Assembly (NCBI RefSeq): GCF_900199585.1
Contig: NZ_FZQY01000004.1
Span: forward strand, 1 to 64,000
Direction of reading: 5' to 3'
From: Helicobacter sp. 'house sparrow 1'
GTDB lineage: Bacteria; Campylobacterota; Campylobacteria; Campylobacterales; Helicobacteraceae
Length of the DNA stretch: 64,000 bases
The notes under the pieces are model-generated. The model made no database searches. It was not told the origin of the DNA and worked only from the letters and a program-made list of their open reading frames with translations. Numbering within the stretch: the stretch's first letter is position 1; the number at the start of each line of letters is the position of its first letter. A program made the translations under genes and the position numbers. This document shows positions 17,016 through 26,516 of this stretch, in pieces.

Positions 17016-18338
17016 TTGGACCCCTACCAGTCGGTTTTGATGTTAATTACGGTTCTAGTATTAGTTTTTTTAAACGCTTTCTTTGTTCTCTCTGAATTTG
17101 CTATTGTTAAGGTTAGAAAAACAAGACTTGAAGAGTTGGCAAAAACAAATACCAAAAATGCGGCTCTTGCCCTTAAAATTACAAACAATCTTGATACCTA
17201 TCTTAGTGCTACTCAACTTGGTATTACACTCTCTTCTCTTGGGTTGGGTTGGGTTGGAGAGCCAGCCATTGCAAAGATCTTAAACACTTTATTTTCAAGC
17301 TTTTTCACTGATGATAGTATTTTGTTGCATACTTTAAGCTTTGTTATTGCCTTTACTTTTATTACATTATTACATGTTGTTTTGGGGGAAATTGTTCCAA
17401 AATCTATTGCAATTGCTAAAGCAGAAAAATGCACCTTGGTTGTTGCAAGCTTCTTGCATCTATTTTGGATTATTTTTTACCCCATTATTTGGTTTTTTGA
17501 TAATTTGGCTGCATTCTTTTTAAAAAAGATTCGGATTGAGCCTGCAAAAGAGCACGAAAGTGTCCATTCTGAAGAAGAATTAAAAATCATTGTAGGAGAG
17601 AGTCTAAAGGGCGGATTAATAGATTCTATTGAGGGTGAAATCATCAAAAATGCTGTTGATTTTTCTGACACAATTGCTAAAGAGATTATGACACCAAGAA
17701 AAGATATGATTTGTTTAAGCGCGGACAAAACATATGAAGAGAATATAGAAATTATTATGGAAACAAAACACACAAGATATCCCTACTATGAGGGAAGTAA
17801 GGATAATATTTTAGGAATGATACATATTCGTGATCTCTTGCGCAATACTTTCACAAGAGAAGAGACTGATTTAAAACAAATTCTTAGAGATATGATTATT
17901 GTTCCTGAGAGCGCATCAATTGCTCAAATCCTTATTAAGATGAACAAAGAACAAAAGCACACCGCGCTTGTGGTAGATGAATATGGTGGAACAGCAGGAC
18001 TGCTTACAATGGAGGATATTGTAGAGGAGATTATGGGAGATATCTCTGATGAGCATGATGAAAAATCTCAAGGATTTCACAAAGTAGATGATAATACATT
18101 TATTTTTGATGGTATGACTGATCTTGAAAGTATTGAAGAGATTTGTGAGATTAAATTTGATGAAACCTTTGATCAAGTTACTCTTGGTGGCTATGTTTTT
18201 TCTCTATTGGGTAGACTCCCTGTTGTTGGGGATACCATCTCAAATACAAACTGTCAGTTTGAAATTCTAGAAGTTGATGGTGCAAGAATCAAAAAACTAA
18301 AACTAAGTAAAAATCAAGATGCCCCTGAAGATGAATAA
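17016..18338 (+). CDS. CNNM/CBS/CorC-HlyC membrane protein (TlyC-type)
   Basis: A 440-residue protein with an N-terminal CNNM membrane domain (about 1-190, four hydrophobic segments), two CBS domains (about 205-335, with MTPRKDM and VVDEYGGTAGLLTMEDI) and a C-terminal CorC/HlyC domain. Relatives handle magnesium or cobalt efflux; the label haemolysin is historical. The start is TTG, with TAAGGAG at 17001-17007 placed 8 bases upstream. It is the likely HP1490 counterpart. Confidence 0.85.
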   Translation: MDPYQSVLMLITVLVLVFLNAFFVLSEFAIVKVRKTRLEELAKTNTKNAALALKITNNLDTYLSATQLGITLSSLGLGWVGEPAIAKILNTLFSSFFTDDSILLHTLSFVIAFTFITLLHVVLGEIVPKSIAIAKAEKCTLVVASFLHLFWIIFYPIIWFFDNLAAFFLKKIRIEPAKEHESVHSEEELKIIVGESLKGGLIDSIEGEIIKNAVDFSDTIAKEIMTPRKDMICLSADKTYEENIEIIMETKHTRYPYYEGSKDNILGMIHIRDLLRNTFTREETDLKQILRDMIIVPESASIAQILIKMNKEQKHTALVVDEYGGTAGLLTMEDIVEEIMGDISDEHDEKSQGFHKVDDNTFIFDGMTDLESIEEICEIKFDETFDQVTLGGYVFSLLGRLPVVGDTISNTNCQFEILEVDGARIKKLKLSKNQDAPEDE

Positions 18339-18401
18339 ATTCTAAAGGTCAAATCTATAAATGTAGCAGGACTTTTTAGTCCAAATATTCAAATATCAAA
18401 G

Positions 18402-18410
18402 TGTTATAAT
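18402..18410 (+). promoter_or_regulatory. Consensus extended -10 promoter for speA
   Basis: TGT-TATAAT (-10 at 18405-18410) is a perfect extended -10, 26 bases before the speA ATG at 18437. AGAGGA upstream of the ATG is the ribosome site. Confidence 0.7.
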
Positions 18411-18436
18411 TACAGGACTATTTAAAGAGGATTTTT

Positions 18437-20281
18437 ATGGTAGATTATGGGATAAAATTTTGGTCAGGTGATGACTTTATTATTGAAGATGGTGTAATAA
18501 AGGTTAATGATGCAGGGAAACCTGCTTTGATTAATATTGTAAAGGATGTCCGCGAAAAAGGCTTTAGGGGTCCTTTATTAATTCGCTTTCCTCATCTCAT
18601 CAAAAAGCAAGTGGATAAGCTTTTTGATTCCTTTGCACACTCAATGGATATCTATAAGTACAAGGGTCAATTTCACGCTGTCTTTCCTCTAAAAGTAAAT
18701 CAAATGCCACATTTTGTTCTTCCTTTGATGCAACTTTCTACTCATAGAAGCTATGGCCTTGAAGCTGGAAGTAAATCTGAGCTTATTATCGCAATGGCAT
18801 ATACAAATAAAAATGCTCCAATTACAGTTAATGGTTTTAAAGATAAAGAAATGATAAAACTGGGTTTTATTGCAGCAAATATTGGTCATTCCATCACCCT
18901 AACAATTGAAGGATTAAATGAGCTTGAAACTATTATACAAGTAGCAAAAGAAATGGGAGAGCCCTATCCAAATATAGGGCTTAGAATCCGACTGCACTCT
19001 ACAGGAACCGGGATTTGGGCAAAAAGCGGAGGAATTAATTCTAAATTTGGCCTCACAAGTACAGAACTTTTAGAAGCCATCTCTTTGTTAGAAAAATCAA
19101 ATCTCTTGCATAAATTTACAATGATTCATTTTCATATCGGTTCTCAAATTAGTGATATTTCCCCTCTAAAAAAGGCAATTAGAGAGGTGGGTAATATTTA
19201 TGCTGAATTAAGGAAAATGGGGGCAAAAAATCTCACTGCTGTTAATATAGGAGGGGGACTTGCTGTAGAATACACTCAACATCAAGGAAATAATAACAGA
19301 AACTATACCCTAAATGAATTTAGTGGTGATGTTGTTTTCTCACTTAAAGAAATTGCAAAAAACAAAAAAGAAAAAGAACCTGATATTTTTATAGAATCTG
19401 GTCGCTTTATTTCGGCAAACCACGCTGTTTTAATCGCACCCGTATTGGAACTTTTCTCACAAGAATATGATGATAAGGCACTCAAGCTCAAAGAAAAAAA
19501 CCCTCCATTAATTGCGGAAATGTTTGACCTTTATCAGAGTATTACAGAAAAAAATGCAATTGAATATCTCCACGATAGTCTAGATCACATGGAATCTTTG
19601 CTTACACTCTTTGATCTAGGTTATATTGATTTGCAAGATAGAAGTAATACAGAAGTTTTGGTTCATCTTATCATCAAAAAAGTTATTAAGCTTTTAAAAC
19701 ATAAAAACCACAATGACATTATCCGTATTCAAGAACAGGTACAAGAGCGCTACTTATTAAATTGTTCTTTCTTTCAAAGCTTGCCAGATTATTGGGGGTT
19801 GGGACAGAACTTTCCTGTAATGCCTCTAGATAGACTGGATAAAAAACCTACCCGATCTGCTAGTCTTTGGGATATTACATGTGATAGTGATGGTGAGATT
19901 GCATTTAACTCTACAAAACCCTTATTTTTGCATGATGTAGATGTTACCCAAGAAGAATACTTTTTAGGATTTTTTCTAGTTGGAGCCTATCAAGAAGTTC
20001 TTGGAATGAGACATAATCTCTTTACACATCCTACAGAATTTAGTGTCATCTTAGATGATAAACACTACAAAATTGAAAGGCTTTTAGAAGCCCAAACTAT
20101 TTTAGATGTTCTAGATGATCTTGATTATGATACTAAAGAGATTGAAAGGATATTGAAACAAAAAATTGAAGATTCTATACTTTTAGATGATGAGAGAAGA
20201 AAAGAAATACTAGGACAACTTTATATTATGCTAAGTGAGAATGGTTATCTTAGGACAATTATTAATGGTGATAAAGAGTGA
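18437..20281 (+). CDS. speA: Biosynthetic arginine decarboxylase SpeA
   Basis: A 614-residue PLP enzyme that converts arginine to agmatine, the first step toward putrescine and spermidine. The PLP lysine is K86 in VFPLKVNQ. The barrel carries HFHIGSQI and NIGGGL, and the length matches bacterial SpeA. With the carboxyspermidine dehydrogenase at 23908 and nspC at 39425 it gives three steps of the alternative spermidine pathway. The stop overlaps the GTG start of the next gene. Confidence 0.94.
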   Translation: MVDYGIKFWSGDDFIIEDGVIKVNDAGKPALINIVKDVREKGFRGPLLIRFPHLIKKQVDKLFDSFAHSMDIYKYKGQFHAVFPLKVNQMPHFVLPLMQLSTHRSYGLEAGSKSELIIAMAYTNKNAPITVNGFKDKEMIKLGFIAANIGHSITLTIEGLNELETIIQVAKEMGEPYPNIGLRIRLHSTGTGIWAKSGGINSKFGLTSTELLEAISLLEKSNLLHKFTMIHFHIGSQISDISPLKKAIREVGNIYAELRKMGAKNLTAVNIGGGLAVEYTQHQGNNNRNYTLNEFSGDVVFSLKEIAKNKKEKEPDIFIESGRFISANHAVLIAPVLELFSQEYDDKALKLKEKNPPLIAEMFDLYQSITEKNAIEYLHDSLDHMESLLTLFDLGYIDLQDRSNTEVLVHLIIKKVIKLLKHKNHNDIIRIQEQVQERYLLNCSFFQSLPDYWGLGQNFPVMPLDRLDKKPTRSASLWDITCDSDGEIAFNSTKPLFLHDVDVTQEEYFLGFFLVGAYQEVLGMRHNLFTHPTEFSVILDDKHYKIERLLEAQTILDVLDDLDYDTKEIERILKQKIEDSILLDDERRKEILGQLYIMLSENGYLRTIINGDKE

Positions 20282-21381
20282 TCTGCCCACACTTTGATAT
20301 TTGTGGTGGTTGTCAAACCAAAGAAGATTATCCCATAGCATTAGAGCAAAAAACCAAAGTCTTTAAGGACATTTTTTGCTTTTCACCCAATAAGGTTTTT
20401 GAATCTAAAATACGCGGTTTTAGAGCAAGAGCAGAATTTAGAATCCATAGAGATGGTGAAAAGATATTTTTATCAATGAATACTCTTGGAAAAAATGAGC
20501 GCGTTGCTATACAAAATTGTCCAAATCTTTTGGAACACCTACAGCATATCCTATACCAACTACCAAATCTGCTAAATCAAGAAATCTTAAAACACAAGCT
20601 TTATGCAATCAATGTATTAGGAAGCACCAATCAACACGCAATCATTACACTTATTTATCACAAAAAGCTTGATTTATTATGGCAGGAAGAGGCTTTGTTA
20701 CTTGCCAAGCATCTTAATGCCTCTATTATTGGTCGTAGTAAAAATCAAGAAATCATATTAGGAACAAACCTTATAGAAAGCCATATAAAAACTAAAAATA
20801 AAATTTTAAGATACTTTTACAAAGAAGGTAGTTTCTCTCAACCCAACCCCTTTATCAATGAAAAAATGATCAATTTTATTATTGATAATATCCAATCACA
20901 TCATCGAAAAGATTTATTGGAAATGTATTGTGGTAGCGGGAACTTTACCATTGCACTTGCACAATACTTCACTAAGGTTTTTGCAACAGAAGTTGTAAAA
21001 TCAGCAATCCCTATTTTGCAACAAAATGCACAAAACAATCAAATAAAAAATCTCTATTATGCAAGATTAAGTGGTATTGAAACTATAGAAGCCCTAAGCT
21101 TTTCTCGTAAATTTTTTCGCCTAAAAGATATCAATCTTTCTACTTTTAACTTTTCACACATTCTTGTAGATCCTCCAAGAAGTGGCATTGCAGATATTAA
21201 GATTTTAAAATTTATGGCAAATTTTGAATACATCATTTATATTTCTTGCAATCCCCTAACTCTTAAAGAAGATTCTACTCACTTACTAAAAACACATAAA
21301 ATTACTAAAAGTGCCATTTTTGATCAATTCCCGCATACCCACCATTTAGAATCAATTTTTATTTTCCAAAAAAACTCTTAA
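20278..21381 (+). CDS. trmA: TrmA-like (uracil-5-)-methyltransferase with four-Cys cluster
   Basis: A 367-residue SAM enzyme that forms 5-methyluridine, most likely at U54 of tRNA. Most of the protein follows TrmA: FRARAEFRI, LLEMYCGSGNFTIALA, DPPRSG, catalytic C324 in ISCNP, and FDQFPHTHHLES near the end. Unlike E. coli TrmA it has C3, C9, C12 and C81 in the RlmD-type iron-sulfur pattern. The rRNA enzyme RlmD is the alternative. The start is GTG overlapping the speA stop. Confidence 0.8.
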   Translation: MICPHFDICGGCQTKEDYPIALEQKTKVFKDIFCFSPNKVFESKIRGFRARAEFRIHRDGEKIFLSMNTLGKNERVAIQNCPNLLEHLQHILYQLPNLLNQEILKHKLYAINVLGSTNQHAIITLIYHKKLDLLWQEEALLLAKHLNASIIGRSKNQEIILGTNLIESHIKTKNKILRYFYKEGSFSQPNPFINEKMINFIIDNIQSHHRKDLLEMYCGSGNFTIALAQYFTKVFATEVVKSAIPILQQNAQNNQIKNLYYARLSGIETIEALSFSRKFFRLKDINLSTFNFSHILVDPPRSGIADIKILKFMANFEYIIYISCNPLTLKEDSTHLLKTHKITKSAIFDQFPHTHHLESIFIFQKNS

Positions 21382-21423
21382 AAAACCTAATATTTTAAAA
21401 ATTAATTAACTCTCTATAACTCT

Positions 21424-21432
21424 TGCTATAAT
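21424..21432 (+). promoter_or_regulatory. Consensus extended -10 promoter for the cysteine desulfidase gene
   Basis: TGC-TATAAT (-10 at 21427-21432) lies 34 bases before the ATG at 21467. A GAGAG sequence sits just upstream of the ATG. Confidence 0.7.
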
Positions 21433-21466
21433 TTTAGGCAAACTAGTCCTTAATCAAGAGAGAAGA

Positions 21467-22738
21467 ATGAATACTGAAGAACAAATTTTAAGAATTATGC
21501 ACCAAGAAATACAACCATCTCTGGGTTGTACAGAACCTGTATCAGTGGCTTATGCTTGTGCAATTTTAAAAGAAAATCTCGAAAGTGAAATTCAAGAAAT
21601 CACACTTTTTGTTTCTGCAAACCTTGCTAAAAATGCAATGGCTGTAACCATTCCAAAAACTAATGTGTGTGGATTAAAATTTGCAGCTGCACTGGGGTAT
21701 TTATGCGGTCAAAGCAGTTTGCAACTTGAGGTTTTGAAACATATTACTCAAGATGATATAGAGAATGCAAAAGAAATGCTCAATGCTATCCATATCCATA
21801 TCAAAGAAAATGTTCCAAATCTCTACATTGAAGCAATTGGTCGCGATAAAACAAACACTGTGCGCATTATTATCCAACAGGATCATACCTATGTTCTACT
21901 TTTAGAAAAAAATCAAGAAATACTGATACAAAATCCTCCAATTAATGAAGAGGATTCTATGAAAGTCTTTGACTCTTTAAGTCTAAAAGATATTTATGAC
22001 TTTGCTTGTTGTATAGAAGAGGACAAAATTGCCTTTATTGCAGAATCCGCTGTATTAAATACTCGTCTTTCTGAAGAAGGTCTAAAAAAATCTTATGGAT
22101 TGGGTCTTACAAAGACATTTCAAAAATATATTGACAATAAGCTTTTAAATAATGATCTCTCCACACAGATTCTAATGCAAACTACCGCTGCCTCTGATGC
22201 AAGAATGGGGGGTGCTCCTTTTCCTGCAATGACTAACTCTGGATCTGGGAATCAAGGTATTACTGCAACAATACCTGTAGTTGTAGTAGCAAAACATTTG
22301 GATAAAGAAAATGAACTCAATCGAGCACTCTTTCTTTCTCATCTTATTGCAGTTTATATCCATTCAAAGCTTCCAAGACTCTCTGCGCTCTGTGCTGTAA
22401 CTACTGCTGGAATTGGAAGCTATGCTGGAATTGCCTGGCTATTTAGTAAGGATTTTGAAGTTGTTTCGATGGGAATTTGCAATATGATTGGGGATATTAG
22501 CGGAATACTTTGTGATGGCGCAGGAAAAAGTTGCACAATGAAAGTATCATCAACTGTGCAATCTGCCTTTAAGTCCCTCTTACTTGCCCTTGAAAAAAAG
22601 CGTGTTAGTGGGATGGATGGCATCGTTGATGATGAGGTTGATAAAAGCATCCAAAATCTCTGTAGTATTGCATCAAAGAGCATGTCTGCTGTAGATAAAC
22701 AAATCTTAGAAATTATGCTTGCAAAGAATTCTCAATGA
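21467..22738 (+). CDS. cyuA: L-cysteine desulfidase family protein (CyuA/YhaM, UPF0597)
   Basis: A 423-residue cytoplasmic enzyme related to the alpha subunit of iron-sulfur serine dehydratases. The family breaks L-cysteine into pyruvate, ammonia and sulfide. Conserved cysteines are C21 (SLGCTEP), C338, C349 and C356, with C338-C356 in CNMIGDISGILCDGAGKSC; they can hold a 4Fe-4S cluster. It has its own strong promoter. The 3' end overlaps convergent murG by 26 bases. A serine-specific activity is possible. Confidence 0.82.
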   Translation: MNTEEQILRIMHQEIQPSLGCTEPVSVAYACAILKENLESEIQEITLFVSANLAKNAMAVTIPKTNVCGLKFAAALGYLCGQSSLQLEVLKHITQDDIENAKEMLNAIHIHIKENVPNLYIEAIGRDKTNTVRIIIQQDHTYVLLLEKNQEILIQNPPINEEDSMKVFDSLSLKDIYDFACCIEEDKIAFIAESAVLNTRLSEEGLKKSYGLGLTKTFQKYIDNKLLNNDLSTQILMQTTAASDARMGGAPFPAMTNSGSGNQGITATIPVVVVAKHLDKENELNRALFLSHLIAVYIHSKLPRLSALCAVTTAGIGSYAGIAWLFSKDFEVVSMGICNMIGDISGILCDGAGKSCTMKVSSTVQSAFKSLLLALEKKRVSGMDGIVDDEVDKSIQNLCSIASKSMSAVDKQILEIMLAKNSQ

Positions 22739-23759
22739 TATGCTGTACTATCTCCTTTGCACCATCATTTTGAATACTATTTTGCAGTCTTTTGCTCACC
22801 GTAGCTATTTCAGCTTTCATTGTTTTTATAAAATCAAAAAGCTTGTTGGCATCTAAATATTCTTGTTCTACTATTACTCCTAGATCCATTTTTTCAAAAA
22901 ACAATGCATTATAATATTGATGATTGCCTGCTGCATGTGGATAAGGAATATAAAGACAGGGGATTCCATTTGCTGCCAGTTCCCACACGCTACTTGCCCC
23001 TGCTCTGCAAACACAAAGATCAGCTTTTGTAATTTTTGAGAGTATGTTGGCATCAAAATCAAATAGGGTGATTTTTTCTAAAATCCCCAATCGCATATAT
23101 TCTTGCCTCATCCTCTCTAGATCCTTGGTGCCACATTGATGAATAATTTCAAACCCCTGATCTAATAGCTCAAATACGACCTTTAATGCAAAATCATTAA
23201 TAGCTACCGCACCCTGACTGCCACCTAAAAAAATAATAGTCTTAATCTCTTTACGCTCCCTAGATTCTAAGAAAAATTCTCTTCTAACAGGATAGGAAGT
23301 CTTTATAAAATTCTTCGCCTTATCATCAAAACTTCCAAAAATATTAATAGCAAATGGAGTAAGTTTTGCATTGAGCTTGCCCTTGATTGCATTTTGTTCG
23401 TGAATAAAAAGTTTTTTTCTAAATAAAACTGCACCAATGCTTGCAGGTCCTGCACTAAATCCTCCAACGCTAATAACGCTGGTAATTTGATATTGATTAA
23501 AAATTTTTCTTACTTTCAATAAAGCCTTTACTTGAAGAAATAAAGCTTTTAAAAAACCTATGCCTCTTTTATTTACAACTCCCGTAGTATCTAAAAAATA
23601 AACCGCATCAAACAAATCACTTTTTTCAAACCAATCCCTATCTTGTCCTTGAAGAGATCCTATGTAGATAATATGCTGTTTCCTAGCTTTTAATTCTACT
23701 GCTAAAGACTTTGCAATAGCTAAATGTCCTCCAGTTCCACCTCCTGTAATTACAAACAT
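22713..23759 (-). CDS. murG: UDP-GlcNAc:lipid I N-acetylglucosaminyltransferase MurG
   Basis: A GT28 glycosyltransferase that turns lipid I into lipid II at the inner face of the membrane. The GGGTGGH loop follows the initial strand, and the C-terminal half has HQCGTKD, RAGASSVWELAA and PYPHAAGNHQ. The frame opens further upstream (23795), but ATG at 23759 (MFVITGGGTGGH) has GGAG about 8 bases upstream and gives the usual N terminus. It overlaps convergent cyuA by 26 bases. Confidence 0.93.
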   Translation of the reverse strand: MFVITGGGTGGHLAIAKSLAVELKARKQHIIYIGSLQGQDRDWFEKSDLFDAVYFLDTTGVVNKRGIGFLKALFLQVKALLKVRKIFNQYQITSVISVGGFSAGPASIGAVLFRKKLFIHEQNAIKGKLNAKLTPFAINIFGSFDDKAKNFIKTSYPVRREFFLESRERKEIKTIIFLGGSQGAVAINDFALKVVFELLDQGFEIIHQCGTKDLERMRQEYMRLGILEKITLFDFDANILSKITKADLCVCRAGASSVWELAANGIPCLYIPYPHAAGNHQYYNALFFEKMDLGVIVEQEYLDANKLFDFIKTMKAEIATVSKRLQNSIQNDGAKEIVQHIIENSLQA

Positions 23760-23859
23760 AAAAAAACTCCAAACATTAAAATATAACCAAATCAAACTTT
23801 TTAGAATTTTACAGAATTTGTATAAATCTCAAATCATAAGCATTTAGGGGCGTATTTTT

Positions 23860-23868
23860 TGATATTAT
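23860..23868 (+). promoter_or_regulatory. Extended -10 promoter for carboxyspermidine dehydrogenase
   Basis: TGA-TATTAT (-10 at 23863-23868) lies 40 bases before the ATG at 23908, after a T-run. AAGGAG precedes the ATG. Confidence 0.5.
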
Positions 23869-23907
23869 TGTGAAAATATTTTGGAGCCTATATTAAGGAG
23901 TGAATGA

Positions 23908-25107
23908 ATGAGCACTGTTTTACAAATTGGTGCTGGTGGGGTTGGGTGCGTTGTAGCACATAAACTCGCAAAAAACAGAAACACTTTCAGCAAGATTATT
24001 TTAGCCTCAAGAAATATCAAAAAATGTGAGGCAATTGCAAAAAGCATTAAGGAAAAGAATCTTGGAGAGATTATCTGCGAAACTGTAGATGCAGATAAAG
24101 TAGAAGAATTGGTTGCTTTGATAAATAAGTATAAACCAAAGATTGTTATTAATGTTGCGCTTCCCTATCAGGATTTAAGCATTATGGAGGCTTGCCTACA
24201 AACAAAAACTCATTATCTTGACACTGCAAACTATGAACATCCAGATACCGCAAAATTTGAGTATAAAGAGCAATGGGCTTATAATGATAGATTTAAGCAA
24301 GCAGGTATTTTTGGATTACTTGGCAGTGGTTTTGATCCAGGTGTTACAAATGTATTTTGTGCTTATGCACAAAAACATCTATTTGATGAAATTTATACTA
24401 TAGATATCTTAGATTGCAATGCTGGGGATCACGGTTATCCCTTTGCAACAAATTTTAATCCAGAGATTAATCTTAGAGAAGTAAGTGCAAATGGAAGATA
24501 TTGGGAAAATGGAAAGTGGATTGAAACAAAACCATTAGAAATAAAGCAAACTTGGGCATATCCTGAAATTGGCGAAAAGGATTCTTATCTGCTCTATCAT
24601 GAAGAACTAGAATCTTTAGTCAAACACATAAAAGGATTGCAACGCATTAGATTCTTTATGACTTTTTCACAAAATTACATTACCCATATGAAATGCCTTG
24701 AAAATGTAGGTATGTTAGGCATTCATGAGGTTGAACATGAAGGAAAAAAAATTATCCCTATACAATTTTTAAAAACACTGCTTCCAGATCCTGCTTCCCT
24801 TGCAGGTAAAACAGTTGGAAAAACAAATATTGGTTGCTATATTGTAGGCTCTCAAGGTTCTCAAGATAAGAGTGTTTATCTTTATAATGTATGTGATCAT
24901 CAAGAAGCTTATAAAGAGGTTAATGCTCAAGCTATTAGTTATACAACAGGGGTTCCTGCTGTAATTGGAGCCAAGCTTATTTGTGAGGGCATTTGGGGTG
25001 ATATTCCTGGTGTATGGAATATAGAACAACTAGATCCAGATCCATTTATGGAAGAATTAAATAAACAAGGATTGCAGTGGCATCTCATAGAGAAGGTGGG
25101 GAATTAG
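23908..25107 (+). CDS. Carboxy(nor)spermidine dehydrogenase
   Basis: A 399-residue oxidoreductase of the saccharopine dehydrogenase family. The N-terminal nucleotide fold has GAGGVG at 8-13. In Campylobacter the ortholog (CASDH) condenses putrescine with aspartate semialdehyde and NADPH to form carboxyspermidine, which NspC decarboxylates to spermidine. Both speA and nspC are in this window, which supports that role over lysine metabolism. The SD is AAGGAG and the gene has its own promoter. Confidence 0.85.
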   Translation: MSTVLQIGAGGVGCVVAHKLAKNRNTFSKIILASRNIKKCEAIAKSIKEKNLGEIICETVDADKVEELVALINKYKPKIVINVALPYQDLSIMEACLQTKTHYLDTANYEHPDTAKFEYKEQWAYNDRFKQAGIFGLLGSGFDPGVTNVFCAYAQKHLFDEIYTIDILDCNAGDHGYPFATNFNPEINLREVSANGRYWENGKWIETKPLEIKQTWAYPEIGEKDSYLLYHEELESLVKHIKGLQRIRFFMTFSQNYITHMKCLENVGMLGIHEVEHEGKKIIPIQFLKTLLPDPASLAGKTVGKTNIGCYIVGSQGSQDKSVYLYNVCDHQEAYKEVNAQAISYTTGVPAVIGAKLICEGIWGDIPGVWNIEQLDPDPFMEELNKQGLQWHLIEKVGN

Positions 25108-25187
25108 ATTTTACCTACCTCTTTTTATAAAATAAATATCAGCAATCCCTTATACCAACTCCCAAGAAATTGAAAACAAGGATAAAA

Positions 25188-25697
25188 ATGAAGAAGATTT
25201 TTGAGAGTATTTTATGGAATGCAAGGCTTATTATATTGCTTGCTGTAGTTTTGTCTTTAGTAGGGTCCATACTTCTTTTTATTGTGGCAAGTTGGGATAT
25301 TATTAATGCTGGTATCCAAACTATGTATTATTACACAGGCAAAGGTGGTCAGGGTCATGATATTCACAACATCTTGCTTAATGCTATTATTAGCTCCATT
25401 GATCTTTACTTAATTGCTGTTGTCTTAATGATTTTCTCATTTGGACTCTATGAACTTTTTATCTCAAAAATATCCATTAAAGAACTATCAAATATTAAAG
25501 TCTTAGAAATTCATACACTAGATCAACTAAAAGACAAACTAGCAAAAGTAATTGTAATGGCTTTAATTGTTGCTTTTTTCTCAAAAGTTCTTAATATGGA
25601 TGTAAAATCTACTCTAGATATGATCTATTTTGCACTCTCTATCCTTGCGCTCTCCCTTGGTTTATATTTTTTACATAAGGATGCCTCAAAACATTAA
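25188..25697 (+). CDS. YqhA-family (UPF0114) membrane protein
   Basis: A protein of about 169 residues with four hydrophobic segments and the family pattern WNARLIILLAVVLSLVGSI near the start. Function is unknown. TTG at 25170 opens the frame, but ATG at 25188 has AAGGA at 25178-25182, 5 bases upstream, and starts MKKIFESILW, which I prefer. H. pylori HP0189 is the likely counterpart. The 3' end overlaps convergent prmC by 12 bases. Confidence 0.78.
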   Translation: MKKIFESILWNARLIILLAVVLSLVGSILLFIVASWDIINAGIQTMYYYTGKGGQGHDIHNILLNAIISSIDLYLIAVVLMIFSFGLYELFISKISIKELSNIKVLEIHTLDQLKDKLAKVIVMALIVAFFSKVLNMDVKSTLDMIYFALSILALSLGLYFLHKDASKH

Positions 25698-26516
25698 GTT
25701 TTGAGCCACAAACCCCCTATCTAAATCCGCATAATCCTTAAAAAAATAGGTTGCATAGCCTAGATTATTCAAATACTTTTCAAGTACTTTCTTTTGATCA
25801 TATCCCATTTCACAAGCAATGATTGCAATCTCTCTTTTGTGGCATTCAAGGATCAATCGTTCCAAAATCTCTGTCCCCCTATCACCTCCAAATAAAGCAC
25901 AATGAGGTTCTTTCATTACACTTGTTTCTAATGGATATACTTTAGCAATGTATGGAGGGTTGGATATTAATAAATCAAATTTTTCACTTACCCCTTCTAA
26001 CAAATCTGTTTGGATTAAACAAATACGATTTTTTATATCAAATTTTTCAATATTTATCCTTGCTACTTCAAGCGCATCTTGAGAAATATCTGTTGCAACA
26101 ATTTCCAAAAAGGGAAATTTTAAAGCAAGAATAATTGAAATAATCCCGCTACCAACCCCCACTTCTACAATCTTTTTTGGCTGAGTTCTCTCAATCCATA
26201 CGCTCACTTGATCAATTAAAATTTCAGTTTCTGGTCTTGGAATCAGCACTCTTTCATCAACAAAAAAATTTTTAGAATAAAAGCTTATTGTATTTGTAAT
26301 GTATGCAAGTGGCACACCTGATTTTCTTTTTAAAATACATTCTTGATAGTATTGAAACACCAAAGGTAAGATCTCTTTATCCCCCCAAATATGAATTTTT
26401 TCTCGAGAAACCCCAAGAACAAAAGCAAGCAACAACTCGCTTTCTAAATTTGGACGGATATTTGGCTGTGATAATAATTCCCCTCTTCCCCAAGACAGAG
26501 CATGCGAAATTCTCAA
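25686..26516 (-). CDS. prmC: Release factor glutamine N5-methyltransferase PrmC
   Basis: A 276-residue SAM methyltransferase that modifies the GGQ glutamine of peptide release factors. It has an N-terminal helical domain (about 1-90), the RPETE motif ahead of the SAM fold, the SAM loop VGVGSGI and catalytic NPPY at 186-189. It overlaps the M48 protease gene upstream by 4 bases, as in H. pylori HP0381-HP0382. It ends in an overlap with convergent yqhA. Confidence 0.92.
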   Translation of the reverse strand: MRISHALSWGRGELLSQPNIRPNLESELLLAFVLGVSREKIHIWGDKEILPLVFQYYQECILKRKSGVPLAYITNTISFYSKNFFVDERVLIPRPETEILIDQVSVWIERTQPKKIVEVGVGSGIISIILALKFPFLEIVATDISQDALEVARINIEKFDIKNRICLIQTDLLEGVSEKFDLLISNPPYIAKVYPLETSVMKEPHCALFGGDRGTEILERLILECHKREIAIIACEMGYDQKKVLEKYLNNLGYATYFFKDYADLDRGFVAQNLMF

